From Trichostrongylus colubriformis (Eukaryota > Nematoda > Chromadorea > Rhabditida > Trichostrongylidae), in assembly GCA_963978905.1 (NCBI GenBank), contig OZ022257.1:28907274-28971273 (forward strand): 64,000 nucleotides of DNA, in the 5' to 3' direction. Of the stretch, positions 10,961-22,547 are shown piece after piece (position 1 is the first letter of the stretch; every line of letters begins with the position of its first letter). Both the position numbers and the translations under genes were made by a program. Under the pieces are notes generated by a model. It was not told where the DNA came from. It saw nothing but the letters and a program-made list of their open reading frames with translations, and searched no databases.

Positions 10961-13476
10961 TATTATAACTCTGTAGGGATCATACTTGAAGTGAGGGAAC
11001 ACAGCGAGTTACTTCGTAGTGATACAGCGAGAGTGGTGTTTGAGTATAACTTCTTGTAAGTGCATGGAGCGATCGGCTTTGATTTACTCCCCTTCAAGAT
11101 TGTGCGTGGTACTCCAATTCCATTCACAGTTGTAGAGGCACTTGAATCCATCCAGCTTACCAAGGGCGTGCAGTGAACACAAGGGAGATTCACATGTCGA
11201 TGTTTTTATCAACCAAGGGGAGTCGAGAATGGATTGACTGAGCAGGTTGGAAGCGAATTTGGTTGGCTTTGAGAGCATTGACCCACTAGGAACATGTCTA
11301 TGGACCACGATATTAGGGAAGGGGTCACGTGTCGCTGTCCTTTCATAATCATTGCCGTTTTCTTCTTGATGGATCCAGGGTTCATAATCATCAATGAGTC
11401 ATTGCCTCATTATACGCGCATTCCACATCATCGTTGTGTCACCCTAAACTGAATTTTGAAATGCGTTGTTCGAATCGGACCGGTTCATGTACTTTGCTGT
11501 GCAGTGCACTATGTGGAAAAAATTTTTAATGGTGCTCAATGGTATTTGTGGGTAATCCTCTATTGCGGTCTCCTTCTTCATTCTACTTTTCTTGAAGTGC
11601 TCAATGGTATTTGTGGGTAATCCCCTTTACGGTCCCCCTCTTGTTTTACATTTCCACCAAATTCAAACCAAAGTCTCTACATGCAAGCACTGACTAGTGA
11701 CATCGCCTTCTAACATACATTCAATTGAAGGTTTGTCAGCCCATGCATACAAACGATGGGCTTGTTAATTCAGGCCATGCAGCTAACAGATCAATAAAGC
11801 TTTTCCACTTTCCATGACCTGTGAAAATAGTCAGCCAAGCTTTGCCTTCGAAACCACGATTCTCACGACTTTATTTGAAAGATTGAAAGATGTAAATTTA
11901 TTCCAGATGCGAACGATGGTTGTGAGAAGGGTTGATAATCATGCAAAGCCACCTTATGTACTAAACTTCCTCTTCGTGTATGCTCTCTGAAAGCCTCTAA
12001 AAATGATTGCCTAAAGTTCTCTAATGGATGTGACCATAGAAACACGTTTGTCCTTCATCCTTCACTTCCGCGGATGTTTGAACAGATGCTCATTCAGCTC
12101 TGACATGACTCTAAAATGTTCAATTGTAGCATCCACCAACCGACATCCTATCCGACACACTTTATATTTTCTCTGTTCTTTTCATTGCTGTGAAACGATA
12201 GTAATCACAAATTTTTCCCGTAAACTGCTATGAAAATGAGTAGGGGGACCAATAGTAGCAATGGAAATTACATAGATATACATTTTATCAATGAAATGTG
12301 ACCGATCAATATTATTAGCTAGCTTTCGGTGCTATTCAGTTCCACAGCTACCAGTCCTTTCATTTCGCCAATTTGTGCCACTTCCGCCACCAATCATTCA
12401 GGATGACGTTAATTCAGCCTTACATTTAAACCATTTGATACTTGGAACTAGATCAGAGGTGTGAGCAAATATGTAGCTAATGAAGCATCGGTCTACATAT
12501 TTTCCAGTCTTTCCATTTTGACTCATTGGAGACACTGTAAACGACAAGTGGATCGATTGCTGGGAACGAAAGGGTGGGAAGGGGGTGCTGATTAGTGCAG
12601 CATTGTAGAAAAAACCGAATGACGTGTTTTCCGACGTCGAACTGCCGATGTATCAGTCAGAGCGCTGTAAGTCAGAAATGTGCTCATGCACAGCATGTAA
12701 CGCGCCAGTCATGAGAACAGTCATTCAGGATCCGCAGGCTGCGTGACGCTTTGTTACGAAGCTGGAGCACACCTTTCACTGCGAACAGCGCAACGCGCAT
12801 GGAATCCGCGATTCCCTTTGCAGATATTTTCTGTTTTCCACTACGCCCAGCTTATTGTGTATAATGTCATGGTGATTTTGCGTGCATGACCAGGCCGAGT
12901 TTCCTCGCACTTGTTGTTAGGGTAGATACAGGATTCCGTGTCCTTCTACTATGCCGCCCCTTTGAAGTCCTAAATTTGCGGCGAATCAGGGGATCCGCGT
13001 TCATCGCGGCACGCGTGTAGCACAGCCGTACGCAGAATGCATTGCTTGTCCCGTCGTGAATTGGCCGCACGCATGAGGACTAGACTGCTGCCTTTTTGCC
13101 TGGACTGACCTTATGAGATCCCACTGACGCACACTTTTGAACATCTCATTCAACGTCATGCGAACATCCGTTCTATGCGGTGAGGCTGGATTTGTAACTC
13201 ATGAAAATGAAAGGAAACAGGATTTGCTCGACGTTGATGTGGAAGTTACACATTCAGTAAAGGGTTCGTGCATTTAAAGAATGTCTGGGCACAGTGAAAA
13301 CATAGTTTTCTCTTTGGACTGATTTTCTTGGGCTGTGAAAATTTGCAATAGTGCACAAGAGAAATTACCTGCACGGCTTCACTGGCAAATTGGTACCCAC
13401 TTCACGAAGTTTTTCGTGGTCATGTTGCATAAAAGTGGTTGATTCCGTTTATTCCTCACTGAAATTTCTTTTTCAG
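10961..13476. other. Intergenic; one short tandem duplication
   Basis: The segment GTGCTCAATGGTATTTGTGG occurs twice, at about 11532 and 11597 (66-bp spacing). No gene or full mobile element was recognised in the rest. Confidence 0.3.
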
Positions 13477-13551
13477 TGCATGCATGCTCGTGGGCTTCTT
13501 GGCAGTGATCTTTGACTCATACATCCCACAAAACACAGAAGGGACGATGGA
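13477..13551 (+). CDS. Weak candidate exon of a membrane protein
   Basis: A good acceptor (TTTCTTTTTCAG) precedes one base plus 24 open codons: ACMLVGFLAVIFDS, then YIPQNTEGTM, with a possible GTAATT donor. The hydrophobic run followed by a D-x-x-IP motif loosely resembles the last part of nucleobase/ascorbate transporters, but that is a guess. No partner exon in matching phase was found, so it may be a chance frame or a relic. Confidence 0.2.
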
Positions 13552-14225
13552 GTAATTACTTACGTAAACTGTTTCAGGTTGTATGGCGCACTCTCTTAGT
13601 GAAACCTCGTGCAATCGATATCAGGTATCATCCAACTCAGGCAGAAAACTGTGCTGTCGTGTCGCGATACTGAGCATCATTAACATAAGCAACATCATCG
13701 CATGAGCAGCACCGTTTCCAAAAAGTCATAGTCCGATGGTTTTTCCAACCCAAACCTTGCACCAAACAGTGACATATCAGCGATGAAAGTGTTTTTCAGC
13801 AATCACATGTTGTTTCTTTCAACACCATATGTGGTGATTTTAACGATTAACAGGGATTAACATTTTTCCCACTTTCAAATCCTTACTAGCTCTTTCAAAT
13901 AAAGTTGGCCACATTGCAGTGCACAGATGGAATGGTGGCCATTTCAATCCTTTTAACTTTGGGCTTTTCTTGGCTACTATGTTAAACAGATTCCAGACAT
14001 TATGTGGTCTTTCAAGTATGTTACCTTTAGCGAATGTCCTTCTTTTGACTATCACAAGCATCCAATTTCGTGCTACTCTGTGCTTCACATTGAAGCATAA
14101 CACTGTTAACGTGAGTGTCTCAGAAGGCTTTGACCCTGGCCACTTCCCTTCCTTGCATGCTTAGAGTTATCATGCTTGGAAAAATAAGTTCCTTTGTTAC
14201 CCATATATTTGTGCTGTATTTGCTC
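13552..14225. other. Intergenic; nothing recognised
   Basis: The 81-codon (+) and 87-codon (-) overlapping frames at 13840-14164 have no splice context or familiar motif. Confidence 0.3.
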
Positions 14226-14528
14226 AAAGGATCGTCCACGGAAGAACGAGTCCCTTTGTTACCCACATATTTATGTTGTTCTGTCTAATAAGGGCCGCAT
14301 GTAAAGTTTCGCGCAAAAAAGTGAGATTGCCACTATCATACAGCTCCTCAAAGTGAAGGACAACGGGTCGAGGCACCCACTCAGAGGCCCGGCCCCGTCT
14401 TCCGCCACTTCGAGGAGCTGTTATAAATTCTGACTTTTCTCGTGGAACCTTGCATGCGGCCTTTACTAGGCAAATACAACATTAATACATGGGTCGCAGA
14501 GAAACTCGTTTTCCCGTGCACGGTTCCC
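14226..14528. repeat. Diverged family A-like palindromic MITE
   Basis: It begins AGGATCGTCCACGGAAGAAC and ends CCCGTGCACGGTTCCCT, with the internal TTTGTTACCCACATATTTAT text of family A. It is shorter and much diverged from the four good copies. A partial extra copy of its left end (TTTGTTACCCATATATTTGT) sits just outside at 14194-14213, suggesting a nested or tandem insertion. Confidence 0.55.
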
Positions 14529-14879
14529 TCAAAAACTGCCAGTTCGAGGCTAGATTAGCAGCTGAATGTGACCTCACTGGCTCCCACTCCTCAGAGGCGA
14601 CAGAACGCTAGATCTAGCCTATGCAAGAAAGTGAATACTCAGTATCGCTTTAAACGCAGGTGAATGTTTTCAGGAACAAGTACTACAATTTGAGTGTGGA
14701 GGAAGGGAGAATATGTTACTTGATTCGATTAACTAAAGTACAATATAGGAAGACAGTGGGTGGCGCAGTTGGCGATAAAGACGCAATTCAGCTTTTTGAA
14801 AAAGCCGTGTGCTGGCCTGCAGAGCCAGCCTTGCCCTTTCTGCTCCTACAAATGAGCGCGCCGTTTGATCGCAACTGTA

Positions 14880-15130
14880 ATAACCGCGTGCGTACCCCTA
14901 TGTCAGGATTTAGCACCGTGACGTGTCGCAAGAGAGGCTATGTGGACGAAATAAAGGCGCCGTGTTGTTGTGTTTCGTAGAGATTACAAACTGTGTGTTG
15001 TGTCCCTAGCATTACCGTGTAATCGATCTAAGACTCGACTCTAGCGGCGCGCATAGCTCGCACACACCGCGTCGCACGTCGCTCGTCGTTGTGCGAAATC
15101 CTGACATAAGACCGCGTTCATACTATGCGG
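14880..15130. repeat. Inverted-repeat element, TATGTCAGGATTT family (ends uncertain)
   Basis: TATGTCAGGATTTAGCAC on the left is mirrored by GTGCGAAATCCTGACATA on the right. A single arm of the same sequence (CGCGAAATCCTGACATAAGG) lies at about 24000. No target duplication was identified. Confidence 0.4.
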
Positions 15131-16499
15131 TGCCTGCGGCAGGGTGTGGCTGCGTGTCTCTACGTCTCCGCCTATGCCACCCTCCTCGTTGTCTGAGTCG
15201 TCCTCACATCATCCCCGTGCCACTCTGCTTCGCTGTCTGTAAGCGCAGCCACGCCCTCCCGGCGCTGAGAATGTACGCGGCCTAAGGGTACACACCCATA
15301 AAAACAGGTGCACGCGTGGCCCATTTTGCGGGCGCAAAAAGTACTGGCCCACGAACGCAGTGAGTGTTCACTTTTAGCGAGCACCTGACACAAAAGTGTT
15401 GCTATCTGACGTTAATATTGTCTTTGTTCTTCCTACTCATACTCAAACATATAAAGAGAGCGGCTAAAGTGGGTAGGAGGACGTGACTCCACGTGTTAGG
15501 AATGAATCATTCCTTTACTTACCATCAAGAGCCTTTTAGGCTAGGGGATGTGAGTTCCAGTCCAAGTAGTAGGGGGAAGAGCTCCAAGTGAGGGGAGCGT
15601 TTTTTATGTAAGAAACCATTTATGCACATAGAAACCCCGAAGATGCGTGTGAAAGCCTGAGAAGTACTAATGAGGAAGAATTGGAGGTATGTACACAGAA
15701 ACGGCCGGTGTTGTAAATGAGCCAGAGAGAGCATGCGTGGCATCAGCGTCGTCCATTTGACCTCGATTGACGTCCAGATAATAGTCCATTTGACTACCAC
15801 TGTCGCTGCCAGACCTAAAAGACTTGCCACACCTCGGCGATTGGGCGGGTTTGGCATCGAACTTGACATTGAGTAAACAGGGGCCTCATTTTTGGGGTTT
15901 TTTATCACCACATTTAGTTATTTATCCACTGTTGCAATGCATGGCACCTCAACCCGTTGTACAGCCATAGATCGCTTTTAAGAAGGCTTTTCTGTTCATT
16001 TCTTACTGTCCTTTGCGATTAGCGACTCACACTTTGAACAGTGGAATGCCTTGAATATCTTTGAAGTTTCCGCTAAAATTACTGCAAATCAACAGCGCCT
16101 TTTATAGCTGATTGGCAATTATGCAGCATAGCGATAGAGATAAGTGGCTTGGCGTGGAAAGCTTCAGTCACTGGGCTCCTAGAAACCGCTCGTTTGTGAT
16201 CGTTTATGACGTCTGCGGAGCAGTTGCATGACACATGAATATATGTACGTATGTACATAAATACATACAAGCATGTACTATCATTCTTTCAGTTCGATAA
16301 AGAATATTTCGGTATGATCCTTTTATCCTTTACAGTCAAATAAAAGTGTTGAAGTCACTTCCCATGATTATCCTCGCGTAGTGGTGATTATGTCGTTGAT
16401 ACAGTGTGCGAGAGGCCAACTTTGCGATTTCGGGTGGAGAACCTTCGCGTTTGTGTACTGTTGCGTGCTCAGGCTTGTTCTCAATTTTCTCATCTTCAG
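15131..16499. other. Intergenic; nothing firm
   Basis: 15131-15300 is moderately GC-rich. A minus frame at 15525-15911 is open for 128 codons but contains no recognised domain and has no splice context. Confidence 0.3.
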
Positions 16500-16603
16500 G
16501 CACTGTTATGGAATGGAGATTGTGAAGACATTCATCAAGAGGCATGAGAATCGCACTGCCGAGGAAGATCGAGAAATACCTGAAGCGAAGGTATGGATAC
16601 AGG
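16500..16603 (+). CDS. Candidate internal exon, unknown gene
   Basis: A strong acceptor (TTTTCTCATCTTCAG) is followed by one base plus 34 open codons starting HCYGMEIVKTFIKRHENR and a consensus donor (GTGAGTAAT at 16604); an alternative donor GTATGG lies at 16591. The sequence is hydrophilic and coding-like. I do not recognise it and found no neighbouring exon in phase. Confidence 0.35.
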
Positions 16604-17226
16604 GTGAGTAATAGTCTTTAGAATTTGTTTTATCAAGACGTAGTTTCTATGGAGTTCATCATTGGATCAGTTCTCGATCAACTTCCCTGCTCATATGGAA
16701 TCCTCTTTAAGTTCGTCATTCATGAGGTGCGAATTTGGTAGAGGGGAATTCAAATATACTAAATTAAGCAATAAGTTCCCGCTGTTTTTATTCTCTGTGT
16801 TTCGCAACGTTCTCTTCACCTTTCGACAACACATATGTGTTCGATGAAGCTTTTCTAGCTCTACGGAACGGTTTCATGTGTTTTTGATCGTTCCATTGTC
16901 TATTAATTTTGAGGTTTAGAAATGGAGTAGTTTGCAAGGAAAAATCTGCATTTTTGGCGCATCGAGCTCCAAAAAACTTTTTCCATGCCAGATGAAATAA
17001 GATGAGGAGAAAAGACATTCCTGAGCCATCTTGCTGTTATAACTGAGGGGTTTGTTGTACGACAGAAGTGTGTTCGGTAAAATCACAATTTTTGCGAAAA
17101 AAGTGCGGGGGACTTCTACTGAGTGCCCCATCACTAAGCCTCAGGAATATTAAACTGTGAAAGTATTCGAAAAGCTATTGTCACCATCTTATAGAGTAAA
17201 AAAAGCTCTATCGAATGCATATATTA

Positions 17227-18125
17227 TTAGGTTGATTCATAATAAATCGGACAAATTGACCAATTTTAATCATTGTCGTACAACTTTTTTACGACAACAG
17301 GGATTCACTTGAAATATACTCCATCTTTATCGATGACCTTCTGCCACGGTATAGGCAGATCATGGATGCCCTTGCTCCAGAAGGCCGGAAGCTGGAGCTC
17401 GAAGAAGTTGCCGACTGCCGCCTTGACCTCGTCGCGAGTTTTGAAGTCTTGGCCGTCCAGGTTGCGTTGGCTGTGGGAGAAAAGGTGGAAATCTGAAGGG
17501 GCCAGGTCTGGGGAGTACGGTGGGTATAGAAGTACGGTCCAACTGTACGACAGCAGCTCGGCCTTGGTCGATCTTGTGAAGTGCGGTCTGTGGAAGTAGA
17601 CACGTTGTCGTGCTGGAAGTAGACATGTGACTGCCGCCGTAGCGAACTTTGGACATTGGCCTTCAATTCTCGTAATTGACGAACGTAGACGTCGGCGGAT
17701 ACTGTGGTACCTTCATCGAGCAGCTCCCAGTACTCTACGCCGTGTACGCTCCACCAACCGCGGTTTTCGTCTTCGATGGAATAGTCGCCTGACGCAAACT
17801 TCGAATGCTACAACTACAGTGTACTTCTGCCGGGGGCATGCTCCTTGTGAACTTCTATCAGACGTCTGCCGATATCCGCGGGTTCCTGGCCAGATAGCGA
17901 TATAAATAGTATGACGTTGCGGATGTGGTCTCTGGACCGCTTGAAATCGTGCGGCATTGTGGCGGAATGAATTTACTTTGGAGTGACTATTTTGCGGTAC
18001 TTTGAAGAGCTTTTCATACTCATTCCAACGGTACCTCGCGCGTCCATTTTCGTTAATTCGTTACTGAGTTATGATCTCTAGAAATCATCACTACCATTTG
18101 TCCGATTTATTATGAATCAACCTAA
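17227..18125 (-). mobile_element. Defective mariner element M2
   Basis: The terminal inverted repeats start TTAGGTTGATTCATAATAAA and are mirrored exactly at the right end, with flanking TA (17225-17226, 18126-18127). It is 899 bp, shortened by internal deletion. It sits inside an older repeat: the CTCTATCGA/ATATAT text on its left flank (17205-17224) belongs to the family at 18235-18545. Confidence 0.85.
17305..17957 (-). pseudogene. Mariner transposase remnant (M2), internally deleted and frameshifted
   Basis: From an ATG at 17957 the minus strand reads MPHDFKRSRDHIRNVILF, the transposase N-terminus. It jumps to GVEYWELLDEGTTVSADVYV, so the part holding the first catalytic aspartate is gone. 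It continues with FQHDN (second aspartate), PPYSPDLAPSDFHLF (third block) and ends IPWQKVIDKDGVYFK before a stop at 17305. Several frameshifts separate these blocks. The protein sequence differs from M1, confirming two lineages. Confidence 0.85.
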
Positions 18126-18234
18126 TAATAATATGCCCTTCAATCACGATGGTAGGCGAGGAAGAGGAGATACCGAAAGTGCACACTTTAGCTAAGTGCT
18201 GCATTTGTGAGTTCTAAAAACAGCAAATAGCTGA

Positions 18235-18545
18235 GCGATTTGAATAAAAAGCGGAACCATTCTGTAGAGCTGAAAGATTTCTATTGAAAACTTAAGCGCA
18301 TGAATTTTTTGATCTCGGTGGCAGAAGGAAGATGAAATGTCGAGAGTGCGAGTTTTTGTCTTCTGCTTACTTCTTTTCCAAACCTCATAAATATTGAGCA
18401 ATTGAAGGAATGGAAAAACAAAAAGCAGCGCTATGTAGAGCAAAAAAGCTCTATCGAGATATATAAGCTTTGTCGAAAAATGAAGGGAACAGTGTGAAAA
18501 ACAGAGAACAGAAAAAAAATAACGGCGAGAACCTGTTCCTCAACT
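18235..18545 (+). repeat. Unclassified dispersed repeat, copy 1
   Basis: Closely matches 25598-25880: shared text includes AAAAACAAAAAGCAGCGCT, GTAGAGC..AGCTCTATC and GAACCTGTTCCTCAAC-like text. An inverted related piece, TAGCTCTACGGAACGGTTT, lies near 16855. The element probably extends across both sides of mariner M2. Confidence 0.55.
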
Positions 18546-18709
18546 CAATAGAAATATGCCATATAAGCGGAAGCTATCAAATCGAGATTAGTACGTTGCA
18601 TGTTTACTCGCCGAAAACTTTGGCGAAAGGTCATGCGATCGGAGCAATGAGCACTGGAGGCCAAGCGATTCGTCTTCTTTTTATGCAGGAGAAGATAACA
18701 TCTATCTGA

Positions 18710-19156
18710 AACTTTTTCTGTTATGCCAACGAGGTTGTTAGGTGAAGTATCTATTGGTGGCCTAACGTTTCGACCAGATCATCTTCCTCAAAGGCCTAAA
18801 CGTGGCTCAAGATATAGGATTTAATCCACTACACCACCAAACGCCGTATCCCTCTGGCGGTTTTTACGAAACATTCAGGAAACCGCCGGAGAGAACCCCG
18901 CACGAAAGATCATAAGCCACCCTCTCCTCCACCGCGAGACTGGAACGCCGCCACTCCGTGTCAATTGTCGTTGAATGAAAGATGCCATGCTGTCCTCATA
19001 CATAGTATTATATAGTTGGGACATGCATGTCTCCCCCTCATATCAGTAGCTCGCAAATGGCAAGAGATCATTCGTAATGGATAAGCACTCATAAGCAGTT
19101 TCAAAATAATATCGATGCCGAGGTTACACGAAGAAAGAAGTTGGAATTTGTTACGA
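18710..19156 (+). mobile_element. Unclassified element F2, copy 1, with 13-bp target duplication
   Basis: AACATCTATCTGA is repeated exactly at 18697-18709 and 19157-19169. The body begins with CTGTTATGCCAACGAGGTTG and ends GAAGTTGGAATTTGTTACG. It matches the longer copy at 45022-45629 but lacks its inner right portion, which carries the mirrored GTTGGCATAACAG end. Confidence 0.65.
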
Positions 19157-19169
19157 AACATCTATCTGA

Positions 19170-20159
19170 GTTTCTGCGAACAGAAAATCTTATTTCGTAG
19201 TATGTTAAACTGCCAAAGTCTCAGGGAAGATGCTGGCGGACGGGGGGACTGAGCTCCCGTCACTCCAGTTTGCTTGAACATTTCAATACACTTTAATAGC
19301 TTGAAACAGTTATTTGGGAATTGACCGATTATAAGTTGGTTATCCGTCGTTGACCTCTTACTTTCCAACTACATTATGATGCCATCTCGCTAAACTTCGT
19401 CTGTACCGGACCCGAAGAAGTTGCTATGGTTATTGCAAGGCGTCTGTCATTGTTAAAGATGATCCGCTATGAATAGCATCGAGCAGGCGAAGTGATAATG
19501 CAGAGTGTGCTCTCACAAAAACCCAAGTGATCTGAGCAAAGCAGCCTTATCGGTCATTGCAGTGTGAAGCTGCCCGTTGCCCTGCAAATAATGATTCGAA
19601 TTTTTCCACAAGATCTTAGCGAGGTCACTCCACTTCTGGCAGAGCACGGTTTTTTTTTCGAGAAAAACGTCATAGTTTTACATCGTCTTCCTCCTTTTTT
19701 TACGTCTTTTTTCACAAAACTACTTTCATTAGTCTAAGTTGAGCAACAGTGTCTCGCAGAAAAAAATCTTCCAAGGTCCATTACTCCTAGTCTCTCTAGA
19801 ATTATTTGCTGCATAAATAAACAAATGCGAAACGATAGAAGCATAAGTTTCCTACCTAATACGTATAACGCAATATTTTCCACAACACCTCGTTTCCTCT
19901 GCCATTTTGACGCCAATGGCTCGTATTTAGCAATATTGCTATGGTTTCCTCAGGATTCTGCTCTACATAATCTGCTAAGTATGTCGGTGTGTTTTGTGTA
20001 TGTGTCTGTCTGCTTGTCACGAAATTCATGTCTCACCTCGCACCGATGCTGGGACTTTAATTTTTGCGGTGGGGGAGGGGAGAGGTGGGATGGCACGGGG
20101 ACACCAATATAACAACTGATAAGGGCTCACAAAAGCGTTGGAAAGCGAATGTCGAAAAA
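19170..20159. other. Intergenic; nothing recognised
   Basis: No exon or repeat family could be assigned. Confidence 0.3.
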
Positions 20160-20440
20160 ATTCGTTTTGCCTTTCGCATAGATCCTAGGGCATTGACACA
20201 CATAGGTCTTTTGCGGAGTGGTATGAGGACATCAAAGGCGGGTGATACTACTCGATAACGGTTGATAAGATTGAATAAGTGGTATCAGTGCAAGAGCCGC
20301 TCAATACGTTTCGCTTTTCGCGTTGATTGTGGTGCGTTGAACACACAGGACTTTTGTGGATGGATTGGGGACATCCATCAAGAACGGTTGGCAAGATTCG
20401 ATAAGTAGTGTCAAATGGCAAGAGCGCCTAATCTGTTTCG
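20160..20440. repeat. Diverged tandem duplication of a ~140-bp unit
   Basis: The two units (about 20160-20303 and 20304-20440) share GACACACATAGGTCTTTTG/GAACACACAGGACTTTTG, GAGGACATC/GGGGACATC and CGATAA..GGTTG..AAGATT in the same order. Confidence 0.45.
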
Positions 20441-20913
20441 ATTTCCCGGCCGACAATGAGGTGAACAAAAGAACCATTAGCAAGTAAATAGAAATGAGCG
20501 CGATATACCTCTGGCTACCGCATTTCGACCGCTATAAAAAGGTTTCTGACGTGCAGTGGCACTGGGTGAGCATATTTGATTGTGTTCTGACAGTATCGAC
20601 CACCGAACTGTCTAGCCTTCCTAATAGTGTTGCCTTTTGATACTACATCAATATGCGATCTGGATTTCTAGTAAGGCGAAGCAATTGAACCATCTTCCAA
20701 TGCGCTACTAGCAGCAACGGACATTTTGACCGATGAGAAGACAAATTGCTCCCAGTCGATGCGATTGTATACCAAAGATCTAATGCTAAAGTATCCAAAC
20801 TGCCAATAGTGACCACATGAACCCGGATGTTGGATGATCAGTGGGCCACCAACTTTCGTTCCTGATCCGACATCTGTTGTAGCAAAGACCATCGACCGCT
20901 GACACCGAAGGCC

Positions 20914-22223
20914 AGGTCATGGTGAGCTTTTTCGGTACGGTTTTTTGCATATTACAGGGTCACATGCATGAAGCAAAAAACCGGTCTCAAGCTCGGCTAA
21001 ATGGTTTCGGGGGCCTAGAAAATAGTGATGGTTCGATCCCCAGTGAGGATACATTTTTGCATTTCTCTAGTAGTTTTCTTCTATTTGTGCTCATGTAAGG
21101 CCACACAAGCAAAATATGTGCAAAATCAATTTCTATATTACCAGGGAACCGCTATCTCCGGTATTTTTGTGTAGTAATCGAATGATTGGTTTGGACCTGC
21201 TACCCCTTATAGCAGGGGAACTAGGCGTTTTCCCGCAAAGTACGTATGATATTCAAGCTCAGGGGTCTAACTACCCTAGGTGGCAAGTTTGAGCCTAATT
21301 GTGATTTGGACCCAAACGCGGAAAATTGGGCGACCACTGGTAGCACTACTGCCTGAGTAAAGAGCACTCAACGAAAGGAGGTCGGTAGCCGATATAAGGC
21401 AATATTTGCTACCCTTTTCATCACATGGTGTTGCTAGGTGCAGTTTACTTGGAGTGCGTTGATTCTGTACATGCTCCATTGCATTTAAGCGAGGCTGTAA
21501 AATGTTCGTCTGTGCAAGTAGAGCAGTGACTGTGTGCCCATGTCCACCCCACTGTGTCGAGTTTGGGTCAAAATCTCAATTTGGATAGTATTTTGTAACT
21601 AGAGATAAGTGAGTCACCTGAGCACGAGTATCACTATAGTTTCGCACGAAAACGCCTGGCATGCGTGCTAGGGGCGCCGAAGAGTCCAAACACGTCAACC
21701 TCTGAAAGCTTGTAAATGAGATCACTTTCGTGCACCGGCGACGAAAGTTGCTGTCATTTTGCGTGTGCGCAAATAGTATAATCCTGGACAAAGAAAACTA
21801 AGAAAATGCAAAAGCGAAATTGTTGAGTGGACTTGGACCACAAACACGTACTCCACCGTGCCAATGTCAGGCCATCCCACTATCTCTTCGGCCATCCAAA
21901 CACTGTAAGTGCGAATCTGTGCATCCCCTATCAGTTTTCTTTGCTTTGTTTAGCAGTTACCATAAGTGATTCTACATTTTTGAACCAGCTCGCAGTGGTT
22001 TTGGCGTAGGTTCGAAGACAGTCTCCTGATATGCATATGGTGAACGCCGCAGCTGGAAAGCATTGCAGCAAACTGGTCAAAAATGCTTCTTTCTGAGCAG
22101 CTTTTGTCACTCATTTTCTGCGCCTCCCAAGACCATTTAGCCGAATTTGAGACCGGTTTTTTGCTCCATGTATGTGACCCTATGGGATGCAAAAAACCTT
22201 TCTGAAAAAGCTCACCATGACCT
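20914..22223. mobile_element. Foldback-type element with ~90-bp terminal inverted repeats
   Basis: Left end AGGTCATGGTGAGCTTTTTC, right end the mirror GAAAAAGCTCACCATGACCT-like sequence. The repeats continue inward through GGTTTTTTGCA, CAGGGTCACATGCATG and AAACCGGTCTCAAG before diverging. Length is 1310 bp. The interior has no recognisable transposase. The target duplication is unclear. It ends only ~130 bp upstream of the proposed OSTA start codon. Confidence 0.65.
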
Positions 22224-22351
22224 GAATTGCCTCCCTTGTAAGTCATCTATGCTTCCGAAAAGTAGCAGACGTGATATGCAGTGGTAAACAACTGAATTTT
22301 CAATCAACAATGAGACTTAGACACTTATGGTTAGATGTTCAGCAAGTGAAC

Positions 22352-22547
22352 ATGGTCAGTACGCCGATACTAGGGAGTAATAATTCGACGCAAAACTGCG
22401 TGGAATTCCGAGTAATGGCAGATGTTTTGGAGATACCAATTGAGCGAGCGCTTAGTACTGCGCTTAAGACAGAGCGCAATAATGCTATATGGACTTCATT
22501 GGCATTGGCTGGCCAGACCGGCTATTTCCACGTTATAGAACTTCACG
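22352..22547 (+). CDS. osta: OSTA gene, proposed first exon
   Basis: ATG at 22352 opens 65 codons plus one base to a GTGCGA donor; the phase fits the next exon. It contains a possible N-glycosylation site (SNNSTQNC), as expected for the extracellular N-terminus. In-frame ATGs at 22271 and 22310 are alternatives. No family similarity is visible, so this exon is the weakest part of the model. Confidence 0.5.

Noticed and set aside
21000..21055. tRNA-like stretch containing GGTTCGATCCCC
   Set aside because: The T-loop-like string is present, but the flanking bases do not pair into a T stem or acceptor stem, and the segment lies inside a foldback element.
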